DNA of 43,163 nt. Source: a virus. The DNA is taken from positions 1 through 43,163 of the IMG/VR virus record IMGVR_UViG_3300050033_000283. One strand, given 5' to 3'. A program made the translations under genes and the position numbers. This document shows, piece after piece, positions 21,874 to 31,229 of the stretch. The notes below the pieces were generated by a model, which worked only from the letters and a program-made list of their open reading frames with translations, was not told the DNA's origin and did not search any database. Position 1 is the stretch's first letter. Each line of letters opens with the position of its first letter.

Positions 21874-23496
21874 ATGGCAAATATTCAACAGGCGTATAAC
21901 GTAACGGACGAACAGGGTAATCCCGATATAATTTTCCGCTCCGATGAGAACGATGAATCGGGACAGCCTAAGACGTACCATTACCATGAAGCTTTGCCGC
22001 TTATCGAATCAGGTCAGTTGACTATTCCACAAGTTACCGCGCCGAAGGGAATAAAGTATTTTAGCGCAGACCCGAAATGGAACGCGCAAGAGCGACAAGA
22101 AGAACAAGGTCAAGCAGCGCAGGCAAATAAACAGCAGATTTTGAATGCAATTACGATGTATAAACTTACACCTGAAGCCGCGCAGACACTCGCCAACCAG
22201 CACGGCCTTACCGAAGACCCTGCTATCAAAGCTGTTATTGCACAGCAGGCGCAAAAAGTACAAGGCATTCAGGCACAGAGTGCGGACGATCAAGCTCGAC
22301 AGAACTTTCTTTTTGGAGCAGCAACGCAGGCCGCAGTCGGAAGCCAGTCTGCCGCGAACATCCAGAAGTACAACGAAGCCGACACGACCACTCCTCAACA
22401 GAGAGCGCAAGGAATAGCACCACAATACGACCAGAGTAAAGTACCAACACACGAAGAAGAACAACGCGCACAGCAGCAAATGGCCGCTCCTGCCACGCCT
22501 TACGAGACAAGAGTAATGGGTATAGGCCAGCAAGTCGCAGGTGGCGCACCGATGACGGAAGCACAAAAGGAATTTGGAGAAGCAGGAAAAGAGCAGCAAA
22601 TGTTCCAGCAAAGGACGCTTGAAGAGAAGCAAAAACAGGCAGGAAGAAACTTAAACGACCAATCCGTTGCGCCTTTCGATGAATCTTCAGCAGAATTTCA
22701 GATTGCCAAGAAAATAGCAAGTGAAAATGTTCCGGTTAGTCAGTGGCGTTCTTTATGGACAGGTATTACGGGTGGAAGGGGCGCAAAGCCTCGAATGTTG
22801 AGCACTGTTTTAGCTTTAAATCCTGATTACAACTGGAATGAAAACGAAATGAACTTTTCAGAAGGGAAATCTCACGCAACAGCAGCCGGAAAATTAACTC
22901 CTGATATTATATCAAAACAAGGTATAATGGCTGGAACAAAAAAACGCGCTATACTTGCACCGGATATACAATCTAAGCAAATCGAACAGCAAGCAAGAGG
23001 GAACACTGCAAAAACGCTTAACAATCAGAGAGCAGCAGCACAAAGGGCTATTTCTACTTTTGACGATGCGCTTAGTCAAGCAAATGGAAAATACGAGAAC
23101 ATTCCACAATGGATGTATCGTGACCTTGCTTCTGATTATGCAAAAATTCTTGTGGCAAGCGGTCAAATTGCTGAAGGTAGCGTTGATAAAGTTATGCAGA
23201 TGTCTGCGCAAGGAAAAATTGCCGGAATGTGGAATTATTTAACAGGTGATACTAAAACGACTGCACCACAAAAAGTATTACAGCTTATGCACGACAGGAT
23301 AAAAGCACTTTCAACAGACCTTGACAAACAATATAGCAACCAAGTTCAAGGTACGAATATTCCAGTGAATAGTGATCAGGCGACAAATCCATTGAGGACA
23401 ACAAAACCACATCCAAGCGAACTCTCTATTGGATCAACAAAGGTAATCGGTAATACCACCTATAAAAAGACGGCAAAAGGTTGGGAGCCTCAATAA
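21874..23496 (+). CDS. Internal virion protein candidate, Gln/Ala-rich
   Basis: A 540-residue protein with AGAGGA before ATG 21874. It opens with a small beta-type segment (AYNVTDEQGNPDIIFRSDE, IESGQLTIPQVTAPKGIKYF) and then becomes strongly Gln/Ala-rich and helical (about 70-270). A more ordered region follows around 275-490 (SQWRSLWTGITGG, QWMYRDLASDYAKILVASGQ). No catalytic motif is evident. Its stop shares its last base with the start of the 2055-residue gene (TAATG), so the two are coupled. By position it fits the second ejected virion protein (as T7 gp15), an inference only. Confidence 0.55.
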   Translation: MANIQQAYNVTDEQGNPDIIFRSDENDESGQPKTYHYHEALPLIESGQLTIPQVTAPKGIKYFSADPKWNAQERQEEQGQAAQANKQQILNAITMYKLTPEAAQTLANQHGLTEDPAIKAVIAQQAQKVQGIQAQSADDQARQNFLFGAATQAAVGSQSAANIQKYNEADTTTPQQRAQGIAPQYDQSKVPTHEEEQRAQQQMAAPATPYETRVMGIGQQVAGGAPMTEAQKEFGEAGKEQQMFQQRTLEEKQKQAGRNLNDQSVAPFDESSAEFQIAKKIASENVPVSQWRSLWTGITGGRGAKPRMLSTVLALNPDYNWNENEMNFSEGKSHATAAGKLTPDIISKQGIMAGTKKRAILAPDIQSKQIEQQARGNTAKTLNNQRAAAQRAISTFDDALSQANGKYENIPQWMYRDLASDYAKILVASGQIAEGSVDKVMQMSAQGKIAGMWNYLTGDTKTTAPQKVLQLMHDRIKALSTDLDKQYSNQVQGTNIPVNSDQATNPLRTTKPHPSELSIGSTKVIGNTTYKKTAKGWEPQ

Positions 23497-26400
23497 TGGT
23501 AAACACTGATAAAAAAATATTGTCCGACGATGAAATGGCCGCACTTGAGAATACTCAACAGCCAAGTGCGCCTAAAAAGATATTGTCCGACGATGAAATG
23601 GCCGCACTCGAAAACAAGCCGACAAGTTCAGCACCACAAGCGCAGAAGCCACAGACAACGCTTTTGCCACAAATACAGCGTGATTATGCAGGGGAAGCAT
23701 ACCAAAAAACAGAAGATCAATTAGGCCGTGACATACAAAACTTTCAGCAAGCGCAAGGGCTCCCGAATAAAATAGTTGCAGGACTTGCCGGAGCAGCACG
23801 AACAGGCAGCACTCTTGCCTTTAGTGAACTTGGTGCAGCCGCAAGATACGGACGTGACATTTTAGCACCAGCAGCAAACTTATTGCCGCAACCAGCACAA
23901 CAAGCAATCGGCAATCAGGCGCAGCAAACCGTCCAAGGCGCAGGGAATATTTTATCTCAAATTGGCAAAATCCCATTGCGCGGTTCAGGTGGGAATATTA
24001 GCGACGCGCTTCAAAAAGAAAAAGAATGGGAAGCACAAAGTACGTCCAATAAAGATGTTGGCGACATTGTTAAAACGGGATTACAGTTTGCGCCCATTGG
24101 TGAAGCAAGCAGATTGTTTTCTGGTGCAGGCAAAGCAGGCGAGGCCGCAACAGAACAAGCGATAAAGGAAGGTGTAGCAAGAGTATCGGGAGCACAAGCG
24201 TCGAATCAGGCCGCAATGCAAGCCACTGCGAATCAGTCAAAGAACGTTTTGCAGCAAATAGCAAAAAAAGAATCAAAAGTTGACAAGACTATAACCGAGG
24301 GTGTGAATAAAGGAATTAAGCCTACCGTTGTAGGAAAAAAGACGCTTAAAAATGCAGACAGGTTTTACGACAACGCAAATTCAGCAGTAAAAACTATTGC
24401 TGAAAACAAAAACAACATAAAACTTGTTGACGAGAACGGCGAAGCGATTACTCATCCAAGATCAAGTGCAGAAGCCGCCCAAGCAATAGACCGGACAAAA
24501 AAACTTGTTTACAAACAATATCATGACATGGCCGTGTCGGCAGGAGACGCAGGTTCGCAGTTTGATATTTCGCCAATAGCGCAAAAGCTCGATGAAATAT
24601 CAGCAGACCTAAAATTCAATCCTGAAACCAGAGCATACGCAGAATCGGTTAAAAATGAGATTGCAGAACTCAAAGGGCAATCGCCTGAAGTTATAGAGGC
24701 GAGAATTGCAGACTTGAATAATTCTCTTGCTGGATTTTACGATGGAAGAGTGACAAAAGCAAAAGCGCAGATTGACGGCAGTGTTGCAAAGGCGATGCGC
24801 GAACAACTTGATAATAATATCACAAATGCAGTGGGTGAAGGGTATCAGGATTTAAAAAACAAATATGGTGCATTAAAAGCAATTGAAAAGGAAGTCAATC
24901 ATAGAGCTATTGTGAATGTAAGGAAAGCCAATAAGTCTATAATAGATATGACCGATATATTTACAGGTGGAGAATTGATCGGTGGACTTATAACAGGCAA
25001 TCCGGCACTTGTAGCGAAGTCCCTTGCAGGGCGCGGAATAAAAGAAGTCTACAAATCACTGAATAATCCTGATCGTTACATCGAAAAAATGTTCAAGCAA
25101 GCATACGGATTGCAAGACGCAAAAGAAGCCGTAGGGTATAAAAAACCAAATATCCTTGAGCAAATAAAAGGCAAACTACCAGAACAAGCACCGATACAGC
25201 CTGAAGCTATTCAACCCTTAGAAGTTCCACAGGCTGCAGTACAGCCCATTCCTGAAGCTCCAAAGGGCGCGATGATACAGGACACGCAAATACCTTCGAC
25301 GGAAGAACCTTTTCCGCAACCAGTCCCTGAACCCGTGGCGGTTACAGCACCGCAAGATGTAATGAGTGGCAAAGAAGTCAACGAACAAAATCAGGCTTTA
25401 CGTAATCCACCACAGGACAAAATGTCTACTGGTTTACCACCGGAAGAACCAGAAGCCGGAGCCGCTCCTGTTACCGTGCCGACAGAACCAGTACCGCCGA
25501 AGCCGTCATGGGGAGCAGCAAAAGCAAGCGCAAAAGAAAATCGTGAAAAAATAACATTGTCACCGCATGATAGAAAATTAGACCGAACAACTTTACAAAA
25601 TCTTAAAGACAGATATATTGCAAAATTAAAACAAAGCAACCAGTACGACAACTTGACAGACGAACAGCTTGATAATTTAGCAACTGAACACGCGGACATG
25701 GCAGGACGCAGTTCCTTAACAGATGTAGAGGGTATGCCGCATTTTAATTCAAAGATGGAGCAGATACATAAGAATCCAACACCGAACACTTCGCCTGCTT
25801 TTATATCTGCCGATTTAGATTATTTCAAACCTCACAATGACACGTTTGGGCATGAGTGGGGAGACAAGGTATTGAAAGATGTAATGCCTCAAGTGAATAG
25901 AATGTTTAAAGAAAAAGGCATAGACCATTTTCATATATCAGGAGATGAAAATGGTTCTGGATTTGAAATACCTAAAGGCAAAGAACAGGAATATTTTAAT
26001 GCGATAAATGACATTAAAGACCAGCTTGATGACATGGAATTAGAATTGCCAAATGGCAAAAAAATAAACATATCAATGTCCTTTGGTATAAGTCATAAGG
26101 GATATAAAGAAGCTGATGATTTATTAGAGGCCGCAAAAAAATCTGGTAAAAAAAATGGAATAACTATTGACAATGAAATGAAAAAAGCGTATAATATAGA
26201 TAACCGGACAGGTATTGATTTAAGACAGCAATACAAAGATGCAGGTTTAACGGAGGGATACCGAGATGAAGAACCCAGTTTACACGGACAAGAGGACAGG
26301 GGAGTCGTCAGAGAGTCTGGCGTATCTGATGGACAAGCGCAGAGCATTGAAGAAACAACCGCAAATAAAAAAATCAAAATCCCTGCTCGAAAGGCGACAC

Positions 26401-29400
26401 GACGTGCTTTTCAACACGTAAGCGAAGACTTATATCCTCACAGAGACGAGAACGGAATAAGTCTTGGCGAACATATTGATAATTATAATATACGAAAAGA
26501 CCTCGAAGAAGAGCTAATAGACCAGCCAAACGGTCAGCAGCAGGTTGACCTTGTAATAAACGGTAATCACCGCGACAAAAACGGTGCGCTTATTACAAAA
26601 TCCGCATTTACTCAAAAAGTTCTTAATAGAATCGCCGAAAAATCCCAGACTACTGAAGGGCTTGAAACCTCCCGTAAACTTGGCCGCGAACCGTTCGCAA
26701 ATGGCGACGCTGTTATGACTGCCGCATCCAATTCGTTAAAAGATGACGACATTCACGCATTGCATAAAGACGCTAAAGCTAATTTTGGCAAAACTCCGTT
26801 TGAGCAAATGACACCTGCTCAACAGGACGACTACAACAAATACCACCAAGCACAAGACGAAGCAAACGCCAAAGCGCAACGCGAACCCGGCGTTGACGAC
26901 GACGAGCCGTTACCACCACCAAGCGATAACGAGGAAGACCCGTTTGCTGATGGTTTTGAGGGACAGCGCGGTTCTATCGGCGCAAAACAACAAAGCCTAT
27001 TTGGTGGAGAAAAAGACATTTCTTCCCTTGGAAAAGAAGAACGAAGCCGCTTAGAAAAGGCCGAAGTACAGCGCAGAATGAACGAAACAAAAGGTGGTGA
27101 TGCAGACCCGAACTTACCACTATTCCGTGGCACTGGCGCGGTAGAGGGTGAGCAGACGAGTATGTTTGGGCGCGTAGGTGGAAAGAACAGCACAGAAAAA
27201 GGCATGGTTGGACTGCCAAAGGGTTCAGGTGCAGACATGCTGATGAGAATGAACGTTGGTACTGCTGGAGGCGTTGCAGGCTCTGCAATAGGCGCGAAGA
27301 TTGGTGACACGCCGGAAGAGCGCAAGCGCAATGCAATAATCGGTGGAGTGCTTGGCTTCTTTGGTGGGTTTTCGGGAACATTTACACCGACAATATTGAA
27401 GGGTTTAGCTGAAAAGGGCGTGACAAAAGCCGAGGCAATGGCGTTTATTGAAAAAGCCAAAACATTAAAGCCGCAAAATATTTTAGACCGGATAAAGAGC
27501 GAAAGGGGAGAAATCGGCGCATATCACGGTTCGCCGCATGAGTTTGATAAATTTGATAATGCGAAAATAGGCACAGGCGAGAGGGCACAATCTTTCGGTC
27601 ACGGCCTATATTTTACTAATAAAGAGGAAATTGCAAAAAAATACGCAAAAAACCTTGGCGCTGAATCGAGAATAAACAAGTATGTTGATAGGTTAAGAAA
27701 TGAGGATTTGAAAAACTTAATTAATAATAACATGGGCGACAAGGTAAAGTTAAAAAAACTACTTTCCGGCTATGTTGAAAAAAACAAGAAAAACCCATAC
27801 TCTGACAGTATGGGAGCGCAAGGCGTTTTAGATGACTTGGAAAAATACGAAGAAAACACGTACCAAGTTACTATTCATAAGGGCAAAACTCCAGACCAGT
27901 ATGATTATTTGAAATGGGATGAACCGTTGAGCATAACCGCATCTGAGAAAATAAAGAAACAGCTTGGGAATATTAAAGAAATATCAATAAATGGGCAGAC
28001 TGTAGGGAAGTTTAATGGAAAATTAGTGCCTATTACCGATGTTGACAATGTGAATTTGCTATTAAAAAAACCAGAAGCGGCAATTGGGAAAGAAATGTAT
28101 CACCAACTTGTGGATATTACGGGAAGTCCCAAAGCCGCTTCCGACTTCCTTCTCAAAGCCGGAATTGACGGTATAGACTATCCTGCTGGGTCTCTCTCTG
28201 GTGTTGAGAGTAAAGCCCGTAATTACGTTGTATTCGACCCTAATGCGGTGACTATTGAAAAGCGGAATGGCAAATCCATTCTCGACAAGCTCAAATCCCA
28301 AAGTGGCAGTGTAGGAGTAGATAGACCGGATAATATTCTCAACAAGATTAAAGCTGAAAAACAAGGCGTTCAACCAGATGATAAAAACCTTGTTGCTTTA
28401 CATAATTTGGACGCAAGCAACCTTCTTCACGCCGATGAACTGGGTGGATTAGCAATGCCGTCTATAGCAATCACAAAAAAAGATATTCCGTTTGGCAACT
28501 TCGGCGATATAAGCCTGATTGCCGACAAACGAATCGTTGACCCAAAAACGAAAATGTCTAAATCATTCGATGCAGATATTTATTCTCCACGATACCCAAA
28601 CATGAAACGTTTCTATCAGCCCAAGATAATGGATGAAACTTTAAATAGCGACGCTGATGAATTGCAGAAATATTTTGCGGATAGAGGCGAAGAAAACCGT
28701 TTTACACGAAGTGGTGGCTCAGGAGGATATGGGCGGTATGTAAGAGATCAGGAATTTAGTGACAATAACATGAAATACGATCCTGTTATTCAGTATAAAT
28801 TTGCCAAAGAAAACGGAATCAAATTTGATGGGTTGAGTGACTTGGAAGATAAGGTTTTCAAGGATAAAAAATACGATGAATATTTTGACAATATTCTTAG
28901 TTCGATGACTGATTCTAAGAAGTTTTTTAAAGGATATACGAATAGCGGAAGCAAAAAGTGGGCAGAATATAATTTGCAAAATATCGTTTCCGAAATGAAA
29001 AAGACGCTTCGAGGTGGAGAGAATTTCAATTATGGAGCCGGAAATGTTCGGGCACAAGTCGCGAAAAAGTTTTCGTCCATTGATGCAATGAAAAAAGAAT
29101 CTGGCCGACTCAAACCTGCCGAAGAGGTTGAGGCCATAAAAGACGATTTTCAGAAAAGACTTATTGATATTGTTTCACCGATAGCAGAAACAAGAAAAAG
29201 CGACAATCAGTTTATAAATGCGGACAATGTTGTTTCGGGAATTATCGACGGGTTAAAAAGAAACAATATCAAATCAGAATTGGAATCTTATAATTACCAT
29301 GTTACTGATTCCGATATGGAGAAGATAAATAGTTTCGTGTCGGATATAAGAAAAGCTCCAACAGAATACTTCGAAGCAAAGGTTTCTGGTAAAATGGCAT

Positions 29401-29663
29401 TATCCGACTTTGCAGGAGCTATCATACCAAAAGATGCAAATAAGCGAGTACGTGACGCGCTCGACAAGCACGGAATAAAGTATGTTGAATATGATCCTGA
29501 TATTAAAGGTGATAGACAACAAAAAGTAAAAGAATATTCTGAAGGTAACAAGCTAAACTTTGCCATAGCCGGAGGAGCCGGACTCGCAGGAGCGGCAAGC
29601 CAGAAAAAAGACAATAAAGGCGAGACTATTCTTGACAAAATAAAGAAACGTAAACAACCTTAA
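23496..29663 (+). CDS. Giant polyvalent virion protein with GGDEF-like and ART-like domains
   Basis: A 2055-residue protein. Visible parts in order: two 21-residue-spaced copies of KKILSDDEMAALEN (1-40); Ala/Gln-rich helices; a hydrophobic patch (GELIGGLITGNPALVAKSLAG); Pro-rich linkers (about 570-690). A divergent GGDEF-like palm (about 740-893) has D773-L-D775-YFKPHND-TFGHEWGD and SGDENGSGFEI at 815-825. A linker carries QQSLF (1165-1169) and QTSMF (1220-1224); a glycine-zipper lies at about 1253-1295. An ART-like domain (about 1340-1590) starts AYHGSPHEFDKFD, contains GHGLYF (1368-1373) and ends NYVVFDPNAVTI. A last region (about 1630-2055) has HADELGGLAMPSIAITKKD and DFAGAIIPKD, typical of polyvalent proteins. 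It is probably packaged and ejected, with effector domains released in the host. The start is ATG 23496, not the in-frame TTG 23481. Confidence 0.85.
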   Translation: MVNTDKKILSDDEMAALENTQQPSAPKKILSDDEMAALENKPTSSAPQAQKPQTTLLPQIQRDYAGEAYQKTEDQLGRDIQNFQQAQGLPNKIVAGLAGAARTGSTLAFSELGAAARYGRDILAPAANLLPQPAQQAIGNQAQQTVQGAGNILSQIGKIPLRGSGGNISDALQKEKEWEAQSTSNKDVGDIVKTGLQFAPIGEASRLFSGAGKAGEAATEQAIKEGVARVSGAQASNQAAMQATANQSKNVLQQIAKKESKVDKTITEGVNKGIKPTVVGKKTLKNADRFYDNANSAVKTIAENKNNIKLVDENGEAITHPRSSAEAAQAIDRTKKLVYKQYHDMAVSAGDAGSQFDISPIAQKLDEISADLKFNPETRAYAESVKNEIAELKGQSPEVIEARIADLNNSLAGFYDGRVTKAKAQIDGSVAKAMREQLDNNITNAVGEGYQDLKNKYGALKAIEKEVNHRAIVNVRKANKSIIDMTDIFTGGELIGGLITGNPALVAKSLAGRGIKEVYKSLNNPDRYIEKMFKQAYGLQDAKEAVGYKKPNILEQIKGKLPEQAPIQPEAIQPLEVPQAAVQPIPEAPKGAMIQDTQIPSTEEPFPQPVPEPVAVTAPQDVMSGKEVNEQNQALRNPPQDKMSTGLPPEEPEAGAAPVTVPTEPVPPKPSWGAAKASAKENREKITLSPHDRKLDRTTLQNLKDRYIAKLKQSNQYDNLTDEQLDNLATEHADMAGRSSLTDVEGMPHFNSKMEQIHKNPTPNTSPAFISADLDYFKPHNDTFGHEWGDKVLKDVMPQVNRMFKEKGIDHFHISGDENGSGFEIPKGKEQEYFNAINDIKDQLDDMELELPNGKKINISMSFGISHKGYKEADDLLEAAKKSGKKNGITIDNEMKKAYNIDNRTGIDLRQQYKDAGLTEGYRDEEPSLHGQEDRGVVRESGVSDGQAQSIEETTANKKIKIPARKATRRAFQHVSEDLYPHRDENGISLGEHIDNYNIRKDLEEELIDQPNGQQQVDLVINGNHRDKNGALITKSAFTQKVLNRIAEKSQTTEGLETSRKLGREPFANGDAVMTAASNSLKDDDIHALHKDAKANFGKTPFEQMTPAQQDDYNKYHQAQDEANAKAQREPGVDDDEPLPPPSDNEEDPFADGFEGQRGSIGAKQQSLFGGEKDISSLGKEERSRLEKAEVQRRMNETKGGDADPNLPLFRGTGAVEGEQTSMFGRVGGKNSTEKGMVGLPKGSGADMLMRMNVGTAGGVAGSAIGAKIGDTPEERKRNAIIGGVLGFFGGFSGTFTPTILKGLAEKGVTKAEAMAFIEKAKTLKPQNILDRIKSERGEIGAYHGSPHEFDKFDNAKIGTGERAQSFGHGLYFTNKEEIAKKYAKNLGAESRINKYVDRLRNEDLKNLINNNMGDKVKLKKLLSGYVEKNKKNPYSDSMGAQGVLDDLEKYEENTYQVTIHKGKTPDQYDYLKWDEPLSITASEKIKKQLGNIKEISINGQTVGKFNGKLVPITDVDNVNLLLKKPEAAIGKEMYHQLVDITGSPKAASDFLLKAGIDGIDYPAGSLSGVESKARNYVVFDPNAVTIEKRNGKSILDKLKSQSGSVGVDRPDNILNKIKAEKQGVQPDDKNLVALHNLDASNLLHADELGGLAMPSIAITKKDIPFGNFGDISLIADKRIVDPKTKMSKSFDADIYSPRYPNMKRFYQPKIMDETLNSDADELQKYFADRGEENRFTRSGGSGGYGRYVRDQEFSDNNMKYDPVIQYKFAKENGIKFDGLSDLEDKVFKDKKYDEYFDNILSSMTDSKKFFKGYTNSGSKKWAEYNLQNIVSEMKKTLRGGENFNYGAGNVRAQVAKKFSSIDAMKKESGRLKPAEEVEAIKDDFQKRLIDIVSPIAETRKSDNQFINADNVVSGIIDGLKRNNIKSELESYNYHVTDSDMEKINSFVSDIRKAPTEYFEAKVSGKMALSDFAGAIIPKDANKRVRDALDKHGIKYVEYDPDIKGDRQQKVKEYSEGNKLNFAIAGGAGLAGAASQKKDNKGETILDKIKKRKQP
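23518..23608 (+). repeat. Direct repeat at the 5' end of the giant gene
   Basis: A 28-base sequence (TATTGTCCGACGATGAAATG and the next eight bases) occurs identically at 23518-23545 and 23581-23608, 63 bases apart, which keeps the frame. It encodes the repeated ILSDDEMAALEN motif. The identity of codons, not just residues, implies a recent duplication. Confidence 0.9.
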
Positions 29664-29676
29664 AAAAGGAGCTATT

Positions 29677-29817
29677 ATGGCTAACAAAGAGTATGAAAAA
29701 GAACTGAAACCTTACAGTCCCGAATCAGTACGTCACGGATTGAATCACCCGAACCTTGCTGAGCCAGCACATGAACAAGTATCGAAATACGAAGTGCCTA
29801 CAAAAGAAAGAAAGTAA
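29677..29817 (+). CDS. 46-residue hypothetical protein
   Basis: A short ORF with AAGGAG upstream of ATG 29677, beginning 13 bases after the giant gene and ending three bases before the next ATG. The product is hydrophilic (ANKEYEKELKPYSPESVRHG, NHPNLAEPAHEQVSKYEVP), with many Glu/Lys/Pro and no hydrophobic core, so it is probably disordered or a peptide partner of a neighbour. The strong ribosome site and tight spacing support real translation. No family recognised. Confidence 0.6.
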   Translation: MANKEYEKELKPYSPESVRHGLNHPNLAEPAHEQVSKYEVPTKERK

Positions 29818-29820
29818 TCA

Positions 29821-31227
29821 ATGAATATTCTTGAAAGACTTAAACAAGGCAAACAAGGTAACGAGCCGGAAACCGTTTCGGATGATTCGACGCACGAGCC
29901 GAAACGCGAAACGCCTGTCGAAAAACCTGTTGAAAAGCCGCGTGAAGCCAAGGTTGTCACGTCTATCAAGAAAATCCCTGATGTTTCACAAGCGACCGCT
30001 ATAGTTGTGGACTCTGGCGGCTCTTACGTTTCGATGGCAAAAAGACTCGCTAAGGAGTTTAAAAAAGTCTATTACTGCAATCCTTCATGGGTTGACGCTT
30101 ATCCTCTCATAAACAAGGCATACATTGGCGAGGGAATTGAAGAAATAACCGTTGTGCCGAGCGTATGGGCGGTTTATAAAGAAATCGACGTATTCATATT
30201 TCCCGACGTTTATTATGGCGACTTTGCGCAGTGGCTTTTCGAGCAAGGCAAAGCTGTTTGGGGAAGTAAACTTGGCGAAGAGTTGGAACTACAGCGGGAT
30301 GTCTTAAAGACTCACCTTACAAGCTTAGGGCTTCCAATGAATCCGTGGAAGTCGTTTACGAAGTTTGATGACTTGCGGAAATATCTTAAAACGCATGATG
30401 ATGTTTATGTAAAAATAAACCGTTGGAGAGGTCTTGTCGAAACCTTTCACTCGCCGAACTATAAACTGATCGAGCCGGAACTTGACGAGATGCAGCACAA
30501 TTTGAGCGCACTCAAAAACGACCTACTGTTTGTTGTCGAGGAGCCTATTATAGACGCGGTTGAGGTTGGTTATGACGGTTGGACAATCAACGGCAAATAT
30601 CCCGAAATATGTCTGTCTGGCGTCGAGATAAAAGACAAGGCATACGCTGGAATAATCAAACCTTACGAAGAGCTTTCTCCGCTTATTACTGATTTTAACG
30701 AGAAAATGGCAGACACCTTTGAAGAACTTGGATACTGCGGAAATTTTTCAACAGAGCTTCGGGTAAAGGGAAAGGTTTCAACATTAATTGATTTTACGGC
30801 CAGAAACCCGTGCCCGCCGGGTGAAATTTATCTTGGAATGTTTGAAAACTATGGTGAAATTATTCTTGGTGGTGCAAACGGTGAAGTTGTGGAACCGAAA
30901 GCGGTGGCGAAATACGCCGTCGAACTTTTAATGGAATCGGATTGGTCTGTAAAAAATTATCAGCCCGTGTATTTTCCAGAGAAATGCTCAGATCGTATCT
31001 TTTTAAAGAAAGCATGTGTTCGAGAAGGAATAAATTATGTCATACCTCAAGCTTACGGTTCGTCAGATATTGGAGCGGTTATTGGCCTTGGCGACACGCT
31101 GGAAGAGGCGGTCAAGGAGTGCCTTAAAGTTGCGGATAGCGTAGAAGGAAACGAAATTAAGATGCGAAAAGACACATTGAATGATGCTCAAGAGGAGCTG
31201 GACAAATTCAAGAAGATCGGGAAGTAA
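29821..31227 (+). CDS. ATP-grasp-like ligase
   Basis: A 468-residue protein. Residues 1-45 are a Lys/Glu/Pro tail (PVEKPVEKPREAK). The rest follows an ATP-grasp plan related to glycinamide ribonucleotide synthetase-type ligases: a Rossmann-like start (QATAIVVDSGGSYVSMAKRLAKEF), a central domain with DVYVKINRWRG and LFVVEEPIIDAVEVGYDGW (adenine and metal-side strands), and FSTELRVKGKVSTLIDFTARNPCPPGE, where the Glu and Asn of the metal site are expected. It ends VIPQAYGSSDIGAVIGLGDTLEEAVKECL. Such enzymes join a carboxylate to an amine using ATP. Lying among virion genes, it may modify a structural protein or be packaged. Substrate unknown. Confidence 0.65.
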   Translation: MNILERLKQGKQGNEPETVSDDSTHEPKRETPVEKPVEKPREAKVVTSIKKIPDVSQATAIVVDSGGSYVSMAKRLAKEFKKVYYCNPSWVDAYPLINKAYIGEGIEEITVVPSVWAVYKEIDVFIFPDVYYGDFAQWLFEQGKAVWGSKLGEELELQRDVLKTHLTSLGLPMNPWKSFTKFDDLRKYLKTHDDVYVKINRWRGLVETFHSPNYKLIEPELDEMQHNLSALKNDLLFVVEEPIIDAVEVGYDGWTINGKYPEICLSGVEIKDKAYAGIIKPYEELSPLITDFNEKMADTFEELGYCGNFSTELRVKGKVSTLIDFTARNPCPPGEIYLGMFENYGEIILGGANGEVVEPKAVAKYAVELLMESDWSVKNYQPVYFPEKCSDRIFLKKACVREGINYVIPQAYGSSDIGAVIGLGDTLEEAVKECLKVADSVEGNEIKMRKDTLNDAQEELDKFKKIGK

Positions 31228-31229
31228 TT

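Noticed and set aside
22009-22720. Long minus-strand ORFs (207 and 161 residues) opposite the internal virion gene.
   Set aside because: They lie antisense to a well-supported plus-strand gene. Their Leu/Phe/Arg/Cys-rich products are what reverse reading of Gln/Ala/Glu codons gives.
26831-27460. 209-residue and 135-residue minus-strand ORFs inside the giant gene.
   Set aside because: Both are shadows of the 2055-residue frame. They have Ser/Pro-rich or His/Leu-rich nonsense composition, and every supported gene is on the plus strand.
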